Assembly: GCF_008704495.1 (NCBI RefSeq)
Contig: NZ_CP023699.1
Location: 9,982,001-10,046,000 of the forward strand
DNA length: 64,000 bases
From: Streptomyces kanamyceticus
GTDB taxonomy: Bacteria; Actinomycetota; Actinomycetes; Streptomycetales; Streptomycetaceae
Direction: 5' to 3'
Shown here: positions 47,212-56,620 of the stretch, one piece after another
How positions within the stretch are numbered: position 1 is the stretch's first letter
Layout: the number at the start of each line of letters is the position of its first letter
Position numbers and translations under genes: made by a program
Notes under the pieces: generated by a model
What the model was told of the DNA's origin: nothing
Databases searched by the model: none
What the model saw: the letters and a program-made list of their open reading frames with translations, nothing else

Positions 47212-49037
47212 ACCTCACGCATTTCGAACCGGCCCGTACGCTTCCGAGGCTGCTGCTCGACCGAGCGCGCACTGAACCCGACGACGTCGCGCTGCGACAT
47301 TGGCGCGACGGGGTGGTACAGGCGATCACCTGGCGGTCGTACGCGGACCACGTACGCGACCTCGCACTCGGCCTCGTCGCGCAAGGCGTACGGCGCGGCG
47401 ATCGCGTCGCCGTCATGAGCGGCGCCCGCCCGGAATGGGCCTTCGCCGCACTGGCCGTGCAGAGTGTCGGCGGCATCGTGATCGGCGTGTACCCGACCAA
47501 CTCGCCCACGGAGATCGAACAACTCCTCACACACAGCGAAGCGGTCGCCTTCATCGGCGAAACAGCGACGGAACTCGACAAAGCAGCGGCGATAGCCGCA
47601 CAGACACCGACACTGCGGCTCGTCATCGGAATCGACGCGACACCACCGGCGCTGCCCAAGCCCATCAAAGCGACGACGTGGAAAGCGCTGTGCGAAGAAG
47701 GAGCACAACGCGCCGACGACGGCCCGGACGTACTGGACGAGCTCGTCGCCCGTGGCTCCCTCGACGACCCCGCCGTGCTCTTCTACACGTCGGGATCCAC
47801 CGGGGCGCCGAAAGGCGTCACCCACTCGCACCGGACACTTCAACACTCGATCCAGACCGTCATCGGCCTCTACCCGGAAATTCAGGAACGCGAGTACGAC
47901 GTCGTGGGATTCCTGCCGTTGGCCCACGTGGCACCGGCGGTGATATCCGTCTTCGCGCCGCTGCTCACCCGGCTGGTGGTCACCTACTGCCGCATCGATG
48001 ACTACCAGCACGTGCTGCGCTCGGCGCGGCCGACGGCACTGCTCTGGCCACCGCGGTTCTACGAGAAGACCGCGGGCGAGCTCATCGCACGGACAAAGAC
48101 CTGGCCGCGACTGCGCCGCTACGCCTACGACGCCGCCATGTGGGTCGGCCGCAGGGTGGCCGACAACCGCTGGTCGCACCGCAAGTCCTCGATACCGCTG
48201 CGTATCGCGTACGCCGCCGCACTGCGCGGCGTCTTCCTGCCGCTGCGGGCAACCGCCGGAATGGACCGCATCCGCCTCGCCTACACCGCTTCCGCCGCCA
48301 TGCCCGAGAGCGTCCTGGAGATCTGGCAGATCTGGGGGCTCGATCTTCGCGAGAACTACGGCCTCACCGAGACCGGAGCGTGCCCCATCGCGCACTTCGA
48401 CCAGCCGTTCCCCCGCCCGGGCACCATCGGCAGGAAATTCCCCGACCCACGCTTCCAGGTGAAAGTCGCCGACGACGGCGAAATGCTGATCCGGGCACCG
48501 CTCCTCTTCAACGGCTACTGGCGCGACCCGGAGGAAACCGCGGCGGTCCTCCAGGACGGCTGGCTCCACACAGGCGACCTGGTGGAATACACCTCCCACG
48601 ACGACATCCGGATCATCGGCAGGAAAAAGGACGTGATCATCACCCGCGGCGGCAAAACGATCAGCCCCCAACCCATCGAAAACCGCCTGAAGGAAAGCGT
48701 CCTCATCAATGACGCGATCGTCGTCGGCGAGGCACGCAAGTACCTCACCGTCCTCCTGGAGCCGAACACCACTGCGGCCGCCCCATCGGCAGAGGCACAG
48801 TCCGAACACCTGCGAGCGGAGATCGATCGAGTCAACGCGGACCTCGCGCGAGCGGAGCAGCTGAAGGACTTCCGTGTTCTGCCACGCCCCTTACAAACCG
48901 AACGCGGCGAGCGGACCGCGAACGGCAAGATCAAGCGCAACGCGGTCGTGAAGTCGTTCGCCACGCTGATCGACGAGATGTACGACACGAACGACGACGC
49001 GGCGATCGCGCACCATGTGCGATCAAGGCTGGACTAG
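47208..49037 (+). CDS. AMP-dependent synthetase / acyl-CoA ligase
   Basis: 609 residues, ANL superfamily. P-loop VLFYTSGSTGAPKGVTHSHR, A5 motif LRENYGLTETG, LHTGDLVEYTSHDDIRIIGR and C-terminal GKIKRNAVVKSF with catalytic Lys. It resembles FadD15-type long-chain ligases in length and the large middle domain. It activates the pathway acid to its CoA thioester via acyl-AMP. Last gene of the operon; its stop codon is inside the stem of a bidirectional terminator. Confidence 0.92.
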   Translation: MNLTHFEPARTLPRLLLDRARTEPDDVALRHWRDGVVQAITWRSYADHVRDLALGLVAQGVRRGDRVAVMSGARPEWAFAALAVQSVGGIVIGVYPTNSPTEIEQLLTHSEAVAFIGETATELDKAAAIAAQTPTLRLVIGIDATPPALPKPIKATTWKALCEEGAQRADDGPDVLDELVARGSLDDPAVLFYTSGSTGAPKGVTHSHRTLQHSIQTVIGLYPEIQEREYDVVGFLPLAHVAPAVISVFAPLLTRLVVTYCRIDDYQHVLRSARPTALLWPPRFYEKTAGELIARTKTWPRLRRYAYDAAMWVGRRVADNRWSHRKSSIPLRIAYAAALRGVFLPLRATAGMDRIRLAYTASAAMPESVLEIWQIWGLDLRENYGLTETGACPIAHFDQPFPRPGTIGRKFPDPRFQVKVADDGEMLIRAPLLFNGYWRDPEETAAVLQDGWLHTGDLVEYTSHDDIRIIGRKKDVIITRGGKTISPQPIENRLKESVLINDAIVVGEARKYLTVLLEPNTTAAAPSAEAQSEHLRAEIDRVNADLARAEQLKDFRVLPRPLQTERGERTANGKIKRNAVVKSFATLIDEMYDTNDDAAIAHHVRSRLD

Positions 49038-49062
49038 GGGGTTCCAGAGAACCCCCTAGTCC
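49031..49062. terminator. Bidirectional hairpin terminator between convergent operons
   Basis: GGACTAGGGGGTT (49031-49043) pairs perfectly with 49050-49062 (13 bp, loop CCAGAG). It contains the ligase stop TAG and sits 10 bp from the 3' end of the minus-strand LuxC-ligase gene, serving both operons. Confidence 0.88.
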
Positions 49063-49071
49063 GCCACGCGG

Positions 49072-51687
49072 TCACGCCGAAGCCGCCGCCCTGAGGTCGA
49101 TCACCGTACGCAACTTGCCGCTCCCCGCGGTGCGTTCGAGATCCTGGCCGTCGACGATCTCGACCGCACAGGTCAGCAACTCCTCATCGGTGACCGCCGC
49201 GCCGAGCTCCGGGATGGCCGAGAGGAACGCGGCACGTGCCCGCCCGGGATCGGTGGCGTACTCCCTGTCCAGGCGTACGGTCAACTGCTCGCGGGCGGTT
49301 CCGGCGCTCAGGACCAGCTGTAGTTCTCCGCGGTAGCCGAGCTGTTCCTGCGCGGTCTCCACGAAGCGGCGGTAGTTGTAGAAGTACGTGCCGACGCGCA
49401 CCACATCGCCGTAGCGGCCCAGGAGTTCGATGCGCGGGGCGTGGCTGCCGCACGGGCAGACGCCGTCCACCGCGCGGCCCAGGTCGCCGATCTGGTAGCG
49501 CTCCAGGCGCTGGCCGGAGCGGGTGCGGCTGGTGAAGACCAGGCGGCCGGGCTGCCCGGGGGAGACCGGCCTGTCCTCCTGCGGGTCCAGGACCTCCAGG
49601 GTGTGCAGGTCGGTCAGGACGTGGTGCACCGAACCCTCGGCGTGGGCGCACTGGTAGCCGAGCGGCCCCAGGTCCGTACTGCCGTAGGAGGCGGAGCGGA
49701 TGACCTCGACGCCGAAGGTGTCGGTGAGGATCCGGCGCTGCTCGGGGGTGAAGTGTTCGCCGCCGTAGAAGACCTTGCGGATGCCTCCGTAGGAGCGAAG
49801 GAGTGCGCTCTGGGAGTGGAAGAGCTGCCAGAGGTAGGAGGGCATGCCGAAGACCGTGTCGGCGCGGTGGGTCACCAGTGCCTCGGCGACCGCGGCGTGG
49901 TCGGTGCCCGCGGCCACGGGGATCTGGGTCGCGTTCAGCCGCTCCAGGATGGAGAAGAAGCTGATGAACCCGCCGTACATGCCCCCGCAGTAGAAGAGGT
50001 TGGCGGCGCGGTCACGGGCCGGGTCGAAACCGGCGGCGAGCAGGCCGTGTGCGGCGGCCCGCATCTGGGTGTCGTAGTCGTGGTTGGTGAACACGGACAG
50101 CGCCGGGGTGCCGGTGGTGCCGCCGCTGCGGAAGTACAGGTGGGCGTGTTCGGGCGCCAGGGTGGTCAACTGCCGCTGCACGCCCGCTTTGTCGAGGAGG
50201 GGGCCGGTCGGCGGGGCGGGGCAGGGCGTGGCGGCGACGAGGTCGTCCAGACAGGCCGTGGTCCTGAAGGCGTCGCCGGTCCGGACACCGACCCGGCGGC
50301 TGTAGCGCTGGAGCGCGTACACGCCGTCGTGCGGTTCGCCGTCGTAGCTGTCCAGCATCGCGCCGACCGGGGTGACGCGCAGGGCGCCCGCCGTCAGCAG
50401 GGTCCGGGAGAGCCGGGCGATGTCGGCGCGACCGCCTGCGACGGCGGCGGTCTGGAGGTAGCGGTGCATCGGCCGCAGGGTGGCGATGACGTCCCGGGCG
50501 GGCAGCGGCTTGACCCAGATGCTGCGGTGCAGCGGCGACGCGGTGAGCGCGGGCCGGGTGTCGGCCAGGACGCGCCAGGTGCCGTCCTCGGCGGCGACGA
50601 CCTTGGTCAGGTCCAGATGCTGTTCGAGGCGGGCGAGCAGCTCGGTGGTGGTGATCTCCGCCTGCTCGGCGGCGTCCAGGGCCGAGGCCGGGCGCGCGTC
50701 GGCGGTGAGTGATGCGGCCGTGGCCTTGGCGAGGACGGGCGCGAAGTCCTCGGCGAAGGCGAAGACGTCCTCGGCGTCCTCGGTGTCCAGATAGACCACC
50801 TGCGGGCTGGAGCACGCCTGCTGGTCCAAGCGGCACACATCGGTGGCCAGGGCGGCCATCGTCACCGGGTCCTGCCAGGCCTCGCGGGTCAGATAGGCGA
50901 AGGAGATCTTGTGGCCCCACTCGATCAACCGGCAGCCGGGCGGCGCGAGTTCGGAGACCGAGGCCACCGCGTCCTCGCCACCCCACACGGCGATCGCGTC
51001 CGCGGGCGCACACATGAGCCGCAGCCACTCGCGGCGGGCGGAAGGGAAGCGCAGGGCGACGATGTGACGGGCGAGCGCGCCGGTAGGGTCGGCGGCCGCC
51101 AGTTCGGCGAGGAGGTGCAGGGCGAGCGGGGTGTCGCCGCTGCTGGTCTTCAGTACGTTGACGTTCCCGGCCAGCAGGCCCTCGACGACGCTCAGCGGGG
51201 CGACGGCCGCCGCGTTGCCGGGGGCGACGTGAGCAAGGAGGCCGACCGGGGCCCAGGCCTCGAAGACGGTCTCTCGGGCGTCGGGCCGGGTCAGCCTGCC
51301 GGGTGCGATGCCGCCGAGCTCGCGCCGCAGCTTGCGTTCCAGGGCGGTCCTCGCCAGCGCGGCGGACAGCTCGGTGAGGGTCGCTTCGGTATCACCCAAG
51401 TCGCCGCTAGACGCGGCGAGTTGGGCAGCGAGCCGGTCCCGTACGGGATTCCCGTCCTCGCCCAGCGCGGCGCTGAGCGCGTCGCAGGCGCTCAACACGG
51501 TCTCGGTCGCCAGCGGTTCGGCCAGGGCCCGCTCGACCAGGCCCGGGAGATCCGCAAGACGGTCCTCGGCCTCGGCGTCGTCGATGAACTCGCCCTGCCA
51601 GAAATGGAGTTCGCTGCTCACGTCGGATTTCGCTTCCCTGCTCGTCGTCGTCTCGATGGTCGTCCTCGTAGGCGTCACGGCACTCAC
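49072..51687 (-). CDS. LuxC-type acyl-CoA reductase fused to a LuxE/PaaK-like AMP-binding domain
   Basis: 871 residues. The N-terminal half (about 20-430) is a LuxC-like aldehyde-forming acyl reductase, with VGLLAHVAPGNAAAVAPLSV (NADP region) and RLDQQACSSPQVVYLD carrying the acyl-accepting Cys. The C-terminal half (about 470-870) is an adenylate-forming PaaK/LuxE-like domain with YFRSGGTTGTPALSVF and YQIGDLGRAVDGVCPCG. One chain could thus activate an acid and reduce it to aldehyde. GTG start overlapping the true luxE-like stop (GTGA) with AAGGGA upstream. Last gene of the operon. A fusion of this type is unusual. Confidence 0.85.
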   Translation of the reverse strand: MSAVTPTRTTIETTTSREAKSDVSSELHFWQGEFIDDAEAEDRLADLPGLVERALAEPLATETVLSACDALSAALGEDGNPVRDRLAAQLAASSGDLGDTEATLTELSAALARTALERKLRRELGGIAPGRLTRPDARETVFEAWAPVGLLAHVAPGNAAAVAPLSVVEGLLAGNVNVLKTSSGDTPLALHLLAELAAADPTGALARHIVALRFPSARREWLRLMCAPADAIAVWGGEDAVASVSELAPPGCRLIEWGHKISFAYLTREAWQDPVTMAALATDVCRLDQQACSSPQVVYLDTEDAEDVFAFAEDFAPVLAKATAASLTADARPASALDAAEQAEITTTELLARLEQHLDLTKVVAAEDGTWRVLADTRPALTASPLHRSIWVKPLPARDVIATLRPMHRYLQTAAVAGGRADIARLSRTLLTAGALRVTPVGAMLDSYDGEPHDGVYALQRYSRRVGVRTGDAFRTTACLDDLVAATPCPAPPTGPLLDKAGVQRQLTTLAPEHAHLYFRSGGTTGTPALSVFTNHDYDTQMRAAAHGLLAAGFDPARDRAANLFYCGGMYGGFISFFSILERLNATQIPVAAGTDHAAVAEALVTHRADTVFGMPSYLWQLFHSQSALLRSYGGIRKVFYGGEHFTPEQRRILTDTFGVEVIRSASYGSTDLGPLGYQCAHAEGSVHHVLTDLHTLEVLDPQEDRPVSPGQPGRLVFTSRTRSGQRLERYQIGDLGRAVDGVCPCGSHAPRIELLGRYGDVVRVGTYFYNYRRFVETAQEQLGYRGELQLVLSAGTAREQLTVRLDREYATDPGRARAAFLSAIPELGAAVTDEELLTCAVEIVDGQDLERTAGSGKLRTVIDLRAAASA

Positions 51688-51739
51688 ACGCGTCCCTTCA
51701 AAAGCTCGGCCGCGGCCACCGCGCAGCTGCGGTTGCGGC

Positions 51740-52876
51740 TCACCCCGGCGCGCCCGTGGACGGTGAACCACGGTGTGGGCAGCGGGCAGCCGCACTCCTC
51801 TGCGGGTGCAGCGAGGCGAGGTCGCCCATCACGACGCTCTGCGCCGGTACGGAGGTGATGTACGGCGAGACCAGGTGCAGGAAGCCGCGCTCTCCGTACC
51901 CGAGAGGCCGCAGCGTGCGGGTGTCGCGCACCGCGGCCCGCGACCACACGGGCACGTGCAACCGGTGCTCGGCGCACTCGATGTACGGCACGCAGTGCTC
52001 CACCGAGCCGAAGGTGTCCCGGATCCGGTCAGGAGCGACGCCGAGGAGCTCGGTCACCCGCGCGTAGAACTCCGCCTTGCCGATCTGCCGGTCGGCATGG
52101 CCCTTCCAACCGCCACCGAGGACCACCAGGGACCCCGCGGGCAGCTGGATCGGCGGCAGCCCCTGGGTACGCATCCGCTCCAGGGTGAAGTGCAGGAACG
52201 CGGGGAAGCCGAGGATGCGGACCGGCAGGCCCTCCTCCGCGTAACTCCGCAGTGCTCTGATGCAGCCGTGCACATCGAACTCGTGGCCGTCGCCGGTGTG
52301 CCGCAGCGCGTGGGTGACGCCCTTGGCCGGGGCGAAGTCGCACAGGTAGTTGTCGGTGAAGGACGTGCCGAGTTGCATGCTCGGGGCCGGTTCGTAGCTG
52401 TAGAGGAGGTAGTTGACGGGCTGGTCGGGGGTGATCCAGCCGTAGTGGTCGAAGATCCGGGCCACCATGCGCTGCGCGGAGCGGATGGTCCACTCGTCGA
52501 AGAACATCTGTGACTTCTGGCCGGTGGTGCCGGAGGACGTCAGGTGGAGGAAGACGTCGTCGCGGGGGACGGAGAGCACCTCGTGGCGTTTGAAGAAGTT
52601 GGCGTGGATCAGCGGGGCGCGGAGGCCCATGCCCACCGTCGGCGCCGGGGACTCCGGCGCGTCGGCGAGCAGCGAGCGGAAGAACGGCGAGCGGGCCGCG
52701 TGCCAGTCGTTCGCCTCGGCCATGGCGGCCGCGAACAACGCGTCGGTGTCCGGCCCCTGGGCGTACGGCGCGGTCAGGTCGCAGAGCCGCTGGACGTGCG
52801 AGAGCGCTTGAGGGTCCGGGACCTGGACAGGGGCGAGATACATGTTCGGCGAAGGCGAAGTGGTGTCGGTGTTCAC
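51740..52876 (-). CDS. LuxE-like acyl-protein synthetase, probable C-terminal frameshift
   Basis: As read, 378 residues of the LuxE family (FFKRHEVLSVPRDDVFLHLT, SSGTTGQKSQMFFDEW, VVLGGGWKGHADRQIGKAEF, GSVEHCVPYIECAEHRLHVP). The last residues after GDLASLHP are out of frame. The frame ending at 51684 continues AEECGCPLPTPWFTVHGRAG, the typical LuxE C-terminus, and its stop overlaps the next GTG start. One extra G at the GGG run 51804-51806 would fuse them, giving gene 51684-52876. LuxE activates acids and transfers acyl groups to LuxC. Its start overlaps the GNAT stop. Confidence 0.85.
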   Translation of the reverse strand: MNTDTTSPSPNMYLAPVQVPDPQALSHVQRLCDLTAPYAQGPDTDALFAAAMAEANDWHAARSPFFRSLLADAPESPAPTVGMGLRAPLIHANFFKRHEVLSVPRDDVFLHLTSSGTTGQKSQMFFDEWTIRSAQRMVARIFDHYGWITPDQPVNYLLYSYEPAPSMQLGTSFTDNYLCDFAPAKGVTHALRHTGDGHEFDVHGCIRALRSYAEEGLPVRILGFPAFLHFTLERMRTQGLPPIQLPAGSLVVLGGGWKGHADRQIGKAEFYARVTELLGVAPDRIRDTFGSVEHCVPYIECAEHRLHVPVWSRAAVRDTRTLRPLGYGERGFLHLVSPYITSVPAQSVVMGDLASLHPQRSAAARCPHRGSPSTGAPG

Positions 52877-54024
52877 AGGGCAACCTCATGACGGGGCAGA
52901 TAGGTAGCGGCCCAGGCGGTCAGGTAGGCGCTCACATAGGGCTGGAGCGGCCCGCCGACGGCGAGGGTCCGGAAGTCGATCTGACGGCTCGTGCGGGAGA
53001 GCACGACGTAGTCGTGGCAGCGCTCGCCGATGCGGCGCATGGCCGGATAGATGGCACTGGGGACGAAGCCCGCGGCCAGGAAAGCGGTCAGGCTCGCCGT
53101 GTCGGACAGCGGCAGGAGCGTCTCGACGTAGTCGGCACCGGCCCGGGAGACCGTCGCCATCAAGGGCTCCAGGGCATGGGTGACCGCCGCCGGATAGGGG
53201 TGCACGGCGACCAGCGCACAGCTGCCGGTGACCGGATCGAGATCCACGTACGCCTCGAACGCGCCGTCCGGCGGCACCAGTACGGCGTTGGGCGCGTGCA
53301 GCGGGTAGTAGCGGCCCGCCGGATCGGGGAAGAGTTCGAGGAAACGACGGCGTACGAAGCCGGGCGCGCCGACCACTTCCAGGTCCGCGGTCGGCGGCGC
53401 GGCCGGACCCTCGGGCCGCGCCGAGCCCAGGGTGTCCGAGGGCAGCACCGCGCCGTAGGGGACGCCGGTGCTGTCCTCGGCGGCGGCCAGGAGCGGGCCG
53501 AGCGCGGCGGGCGCGCGGGGGACCGTCTCGCGCCGGGGGAGCACCCCGTCGGCGAAGCGGGCGAAGAGGCCGAGGCTCTCGCAGCCCGCCACCTCGGCGG
53601 CGTTGGGCAGCAGGCCGAGCGGTCTGAACCCGTTGCGGACCACGACGTGTTGGGGGCCTTCGGTGACCATGCGTACGGTGGCGTACACCGAGTCGAGGCG
53701 ACCTTCGGCGAAGGCGGCGCCGCACACCGCGCCGGTCAGCTGTCCGGCGAGGCCGCCGCGTCGGCGGTCCGGGTGGACCGCGAGGCCGACGAGTTTGCCG
53801 ATGCGGCTGCCGGGGTCGGTCTGTACGACGGCCGAACCCGCGAGCTCCCCGGTCCCGGGCAGCCGGGCGGTGAGCCAGTGGGTGTGCGGGTCGGTGATCA
53901 GGCGGCGCATCACCGCCGGGTCGCTGCCCAGCGGCACCGGGTACCCGTGGCCGTACACGTCGAAGTACAACTGGCGCAGTTCCGCGATGTCCTGGAGCGC
54001 GGCGGGGGCGATGATGACGGTCAT
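52873..54024 (-). CDS. GNAT-family N-acetyltransferase, two-domain
   Basis: 383 residues. The N-terminal GNAT (about 1-150) has the acetyl-CoA loop GLAVHPDRRRGGLAGQLTGA (R/Q-x-x-G-x-G/A). A second, degenerate GNAT-like half covers about 200-370. It may acylate an amine or act structurally. It overlaps both neighbours by ATGA and lies between an MFS exporter and LuxE, suggesting modification of an activated or reduced product of the operon. The long in-frame extension upstream lies within the MFS gene and was rejected. Confidence 0.82.
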   Translation of the reverse strand: MTVIIAPAALQDIAELRQLYFDVYGHGYPVPLGSDPAVMRRLITDPHTHWLTARLPGTGELAGSAVVQTDPGSRIGKLVGLAVHPDRRRGGLAGQLTGAVCGAAFAEGRLDSVYATVRMVTEGPQHVVVRNGFRPLGLLPNAAEVAGCESLGLFARFADGVLPRRETVPRAPAALGPLLAAAEDSTGVPYGAVLPSDTLGSARPEGPAAPPTADLEVVGAPGFVRRRFLELFPDPAGRYYPLHAPNAVLVPPDGAFEAYVDLDPVTGSCALVAVHPYPAAVTHALEPLMATVSRAGADYVETLLPLSDTASLTAFLAAGFVPSAIYPAMRRIGERCHDYVVLSRTSRQIDFRTLAVGGPLQPYVSAYLTAWAATYLPRHEVAL

Positions 54025-55361
54025 CGGGCAGCTCCTAGGGGTGCGGCGTCGTCGGCGGCGTACTGAGCGCCCGTGGGGGCCGTCACCGTGGGTGCCGCGG
54101 TCCCGTCCTCCGCGGCCGCGCGCCCGCGCCGCCCGAGCAGGAACAGGGCCACGGCGACCGGTGCCAGCCCCACCCCCTGGACCAGGCACAGCCAGCGCGC
54201 CCCCAGATGGTCGCCGAGCACCCCGAAGACCAGCGAGGACAGCGGGAAGGTGGCGCCGAGGACGGCCTGCATGACCGCGAAGAACCCGGGCTTGTCGGCG
54301 GCCGGTACCGACCGCTGGAACAGGGCGACGAAGCGTACGCCGATCACGCCGACGCACCAGCCCGCCAGGAGCAGCGACACCAGCGCCACGGTCAGGCCCG
54401 GCGCCAGGCCCGGCATCCCCAGCGCGAGCGCCATCAGCGCCAGGCAGGTCCCGCCGATGGCGGTGGGGGAGCCGGGCAGGCGCCCTCCGGTGAAGGACCC
54501 GAGCAGGGTCCCCGCGCCCAGTGCCGCCTCCAGCGCGGCGACGGTGGATCCCTGCCCGTGCAGGACGGAGCGGGTGTACAGCGGCATCACGACGTACACG
54601 GCCGTGGTGAACACGTTCGCCGCGGCGAAGCAGAGCAACACCTGCCGGATGAAGGGGAGTTCGGCCAGGATCTGCCGCAGCGTACGGCGCTGTGGCACGT
54701 CACCCGGGGCATGCGCGGCGGGACCGGCGGCGGCCCGCGGGAAGCGGGCCGACGCGACGAGCACGGCCGCGACGAGGTAGGCGCCCGCGCATCCGGCGAC
54801 GATGCCCGCCAGGTCCCAGGCGTCGACGAGCAGTGGGCCGAGGAGCCCGCCCGCCAGTCCGGCCAGGGACTGCGTGGCGAGTTCGAAGCCGGTCGCGGCC
54901 TCGATGTCGGCGTCCTCGACCAGTTCGGGGACCGACGTGGTCAGGCACGGGTCGAAGAGGGCCTGGCAGCCCGCGAGGAGGAGGGCCGCGCTGTAGATCA
55001 CGACGGTGGGCGGCTGCGCCGCGTACGTCCAGGTGGCGGTCGCGGCGGCGGCAAGACCTGCCACTGCCGCCGCACCGGCCAGGACACTGCGGTGCGGGCA
55101 GCGGGCGACGACTCGGGCGACCAGCGGGACGAGGGCCACCGCGGGCAGGGTGGAGATGGCGAGGAAGGCGCCGGAGGCCAGGCCCCGGTCGGCGCCCGCG
55201 GCCTGGCTGACCAGCCACCACACCACGCCGACCTGGAACATCCGGGCCGCCGCCTGGGTGAGGACCTGAGCGGTCCAGACCGCCCCGAAGGCGGGGTTGC
55301 GCAGCACGAGGGGGAGTTGCTTGCGGGTGGCCGGTCCGGTCCCGGTGTCGGGCGGCTTCAT
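54021..55361 (-). CDS. MFS transporter
   Basis: 446 residues, about 12 transmembrane helices (MFQVGVVWWLVSQ, GAFLAISTLPAVALVPLVAR, VVARCPHRSVLAGAAAVAGL, VAALEAALGAGTLLGSFTGG). The loop between helices 2 and 3 resembles the DHA3/enterobactin-exporter type. Probably exports the product of the surrounding acid-activating/reducing genes. ATG overlaps the upstream ligase stop (TCATGA arrangement) and the stop overlaps the GNAT start. Confidence 0.88.
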   Translation of the reverse strand: MKPPDTGTGPATRKQLPLVLRNPAFGAVWTAQVLTQAAARMFQVGVVWWLVSQAAGADRGLASGAFLAISTLPAVALVPLVARVVARCPHRSVLAGAAAVAGLAAAATATWTYAAQPPTVVIYSAALLLAGCQALFDPCLTTSVPELVEDADIEAATGFELATQSLAGLAGGLLGPLLVDAWDLAGIVAGCAGAYLVAAVLVASARFPRAAAGPAAHAPGDVPQRRTLRQILAELPFIRQVLLCFAAANVFTTAVYVVMPLYTRSVLHGQGSTVAALEAALGAGTLLGSFTGGRLPGSPTAIGGTCLALMALALGMPGLAPGLTVALVSLLLAGWCVGVIGVRFVALFQRSVPAADKPGFFAVMQAVLGATFPLSSLVFGVLGDHLGARWLCLVQGVGLAPVAVALFLLGRRGRAAAEDGTAAPTVTAPTGAQYAADDAAPLGAAR

Positions 55362-56620
55362 GACCCCAGCCGTTCGTCCACGACGCGGATCAGCTTGCCC
55401 GAGCGCGCGTTGACGGCGAGTTCGCCGTGGCGCACCCACTCCACCGACAGCGGATGGATGTGCCCGGCGCCGACCGCGTCGGCGAACGAGGGCCGGTCGG
55501 CCAGGAGCTGCTTGCCGATCATGTCGGCGAGCTCGCGGAGCCCGGCCGGGTCCCCGTCGCTGGCCAGGCGCAGCAGCAGGGCGTCCCGCCCGTCCCGGTG
55601 ACGCAGCACCAGCTGCACCCCGGTCACCCGCCCCGCGACATCGGCAGCGCGGACGAGGTCTTGCACGTCCTGGGTGTAGAGCGAGACGGGCCCGACGCGG
55701 ACGCCTTCCTGGGAGCGGCCCAGGATGCGGAAGTGCCCGGGGCCCGTGCCGGTCCACTCGGCCCGGTCGCCCGCCGGATAGCGCAATACGGGCATCAGCC
55801 GTCGACGCAGGTCGCTGACCACGACCTTGCCCGGCACCCCGGCCTCGGTGATCGGCTCGTCGCTCTCCTCGTCGAGAATCTCCACGGCGGTGTACGGGGT
55901 GAAGGCGCGGTGCACACGTGGGTCGGGCCCCGGCACGGCGCAGCCCAGCAGCCCCGCGTCGACGCTGGCGTAACCCACTGAGCGCGGGCGGGAGTTGGGG
56001 AAGGCGCGGGCGAGCAGCGGCTCTTGATCCCGGTAGAGGCTCTCCCCGCCGAACAGGAGCAGCTCCACCTGCGGGAGCTGCCGCCCGGCGGTGACGAGGT
56101 GGTCGGCCAGGGCGCACAGCGTGGTCGGGGTCCCCGCGATCACCTCCACGTCGAACTGCTCCAGGGTGTGCACCGTCGATTCCAGGGGCGCGGCGCCGCC
56201 GATCGGAAGGCGGACGTTGGCGACGGGGGAGCGGTGCAGCGAGTCGAGGATGAAGGTGAAGCTGGCGTACAGCTCTCCGGCGTAGAACAGGTCGGCGACC
56301 CGGTGCCCGGGGCGCAGCCCGGATTCGAGAAGCCCGGCGCCGAAAGCGCCGGTGAACTCCCGCCATTCCTCACGGGTGTAGAAGGAGAACTTCGGGGAGC
56401 CGGTCGTGCCGCCGCTCTTGAAGACGACGGCCTCGTCGAGCGGACCGGTCAGAAGCCGATTGTCGCGCGGTGTGTTGGCCCGCCAGAACTCGGCCTGGGG
56501 CACGACCGGAAGCTGTGTGAGTTCGGTTACACGGTCCGGGACTTCCGCATAGAGGTCGGCGTAGAAAGGGGACTGGCTGCGTACGAAACGTATGAGTTCC
56601 GTTAATGGTTGAACGGGCAT
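55358..56620 (-). CDS. PaaK/LuxE-like AMP-binding ligase
   Basis: 420 residues of the phenylacetate-CoA-ligase-like branch: VVFKSGGTTGSPKFSFYTRE (P-loop), GGAAPLESTVHTLEQFDVEV, LFGGESLYRDQEPLLARAFP, ILGRSQEGVRVGPVSLYTQD. It activates a carboxylic acid as acyl-AMP. The ATG (after AGGA, preferred over the TTG one codon before) is the first gene of a five-gene overlapping operon with MFS, GNAT, LuxE-like and LuxC-ligase. Confidence 0.87.
   Translation of the reverse strand: MPVQPLTELIRFVRSQSPFYADLYAEVPDRVTELTQLPVVPQAEFWRANTPRDNRLLTGPLDEAVVFKSGGTTGSPKFSFYTREEWREFTGAFGAGLLESGLRPGHRVADLFYAGELYASFTFILDSLHRSPVANVRLPIGGAAPLESTVHTLEQFDVEVIAGTPTTLCALADHLVTAGRQLPQVELLLFGGESLYRDQEPLLARAFPNSRPRSVGYASVDAGLLGCAVPGPDPRVHRAFTPYTAVEILDEESDEPITEAGVPGKVVVSDLRRRLMPVLRYPAGDRAEWTGTGPGHFRILGRSQEGVRVGPVSLYTQDVQDLVRAADVAGRVTGVQLVLRHRDGRDALLLRLASDGDPAGLRELADMIGKQLLADRPSFADAVGAGHIHPLSVEWVRHGELAVNARSGKLIRVVDERLGS

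Noticed and set aside
53000..54357. N-terminal extension of the GNAT protein from 54357
   Set aside because: The extension lies within the MFS gene and overlaps it out of frame; the ATG at 54024 gives a normal GNAT start and an ATGA overlap.
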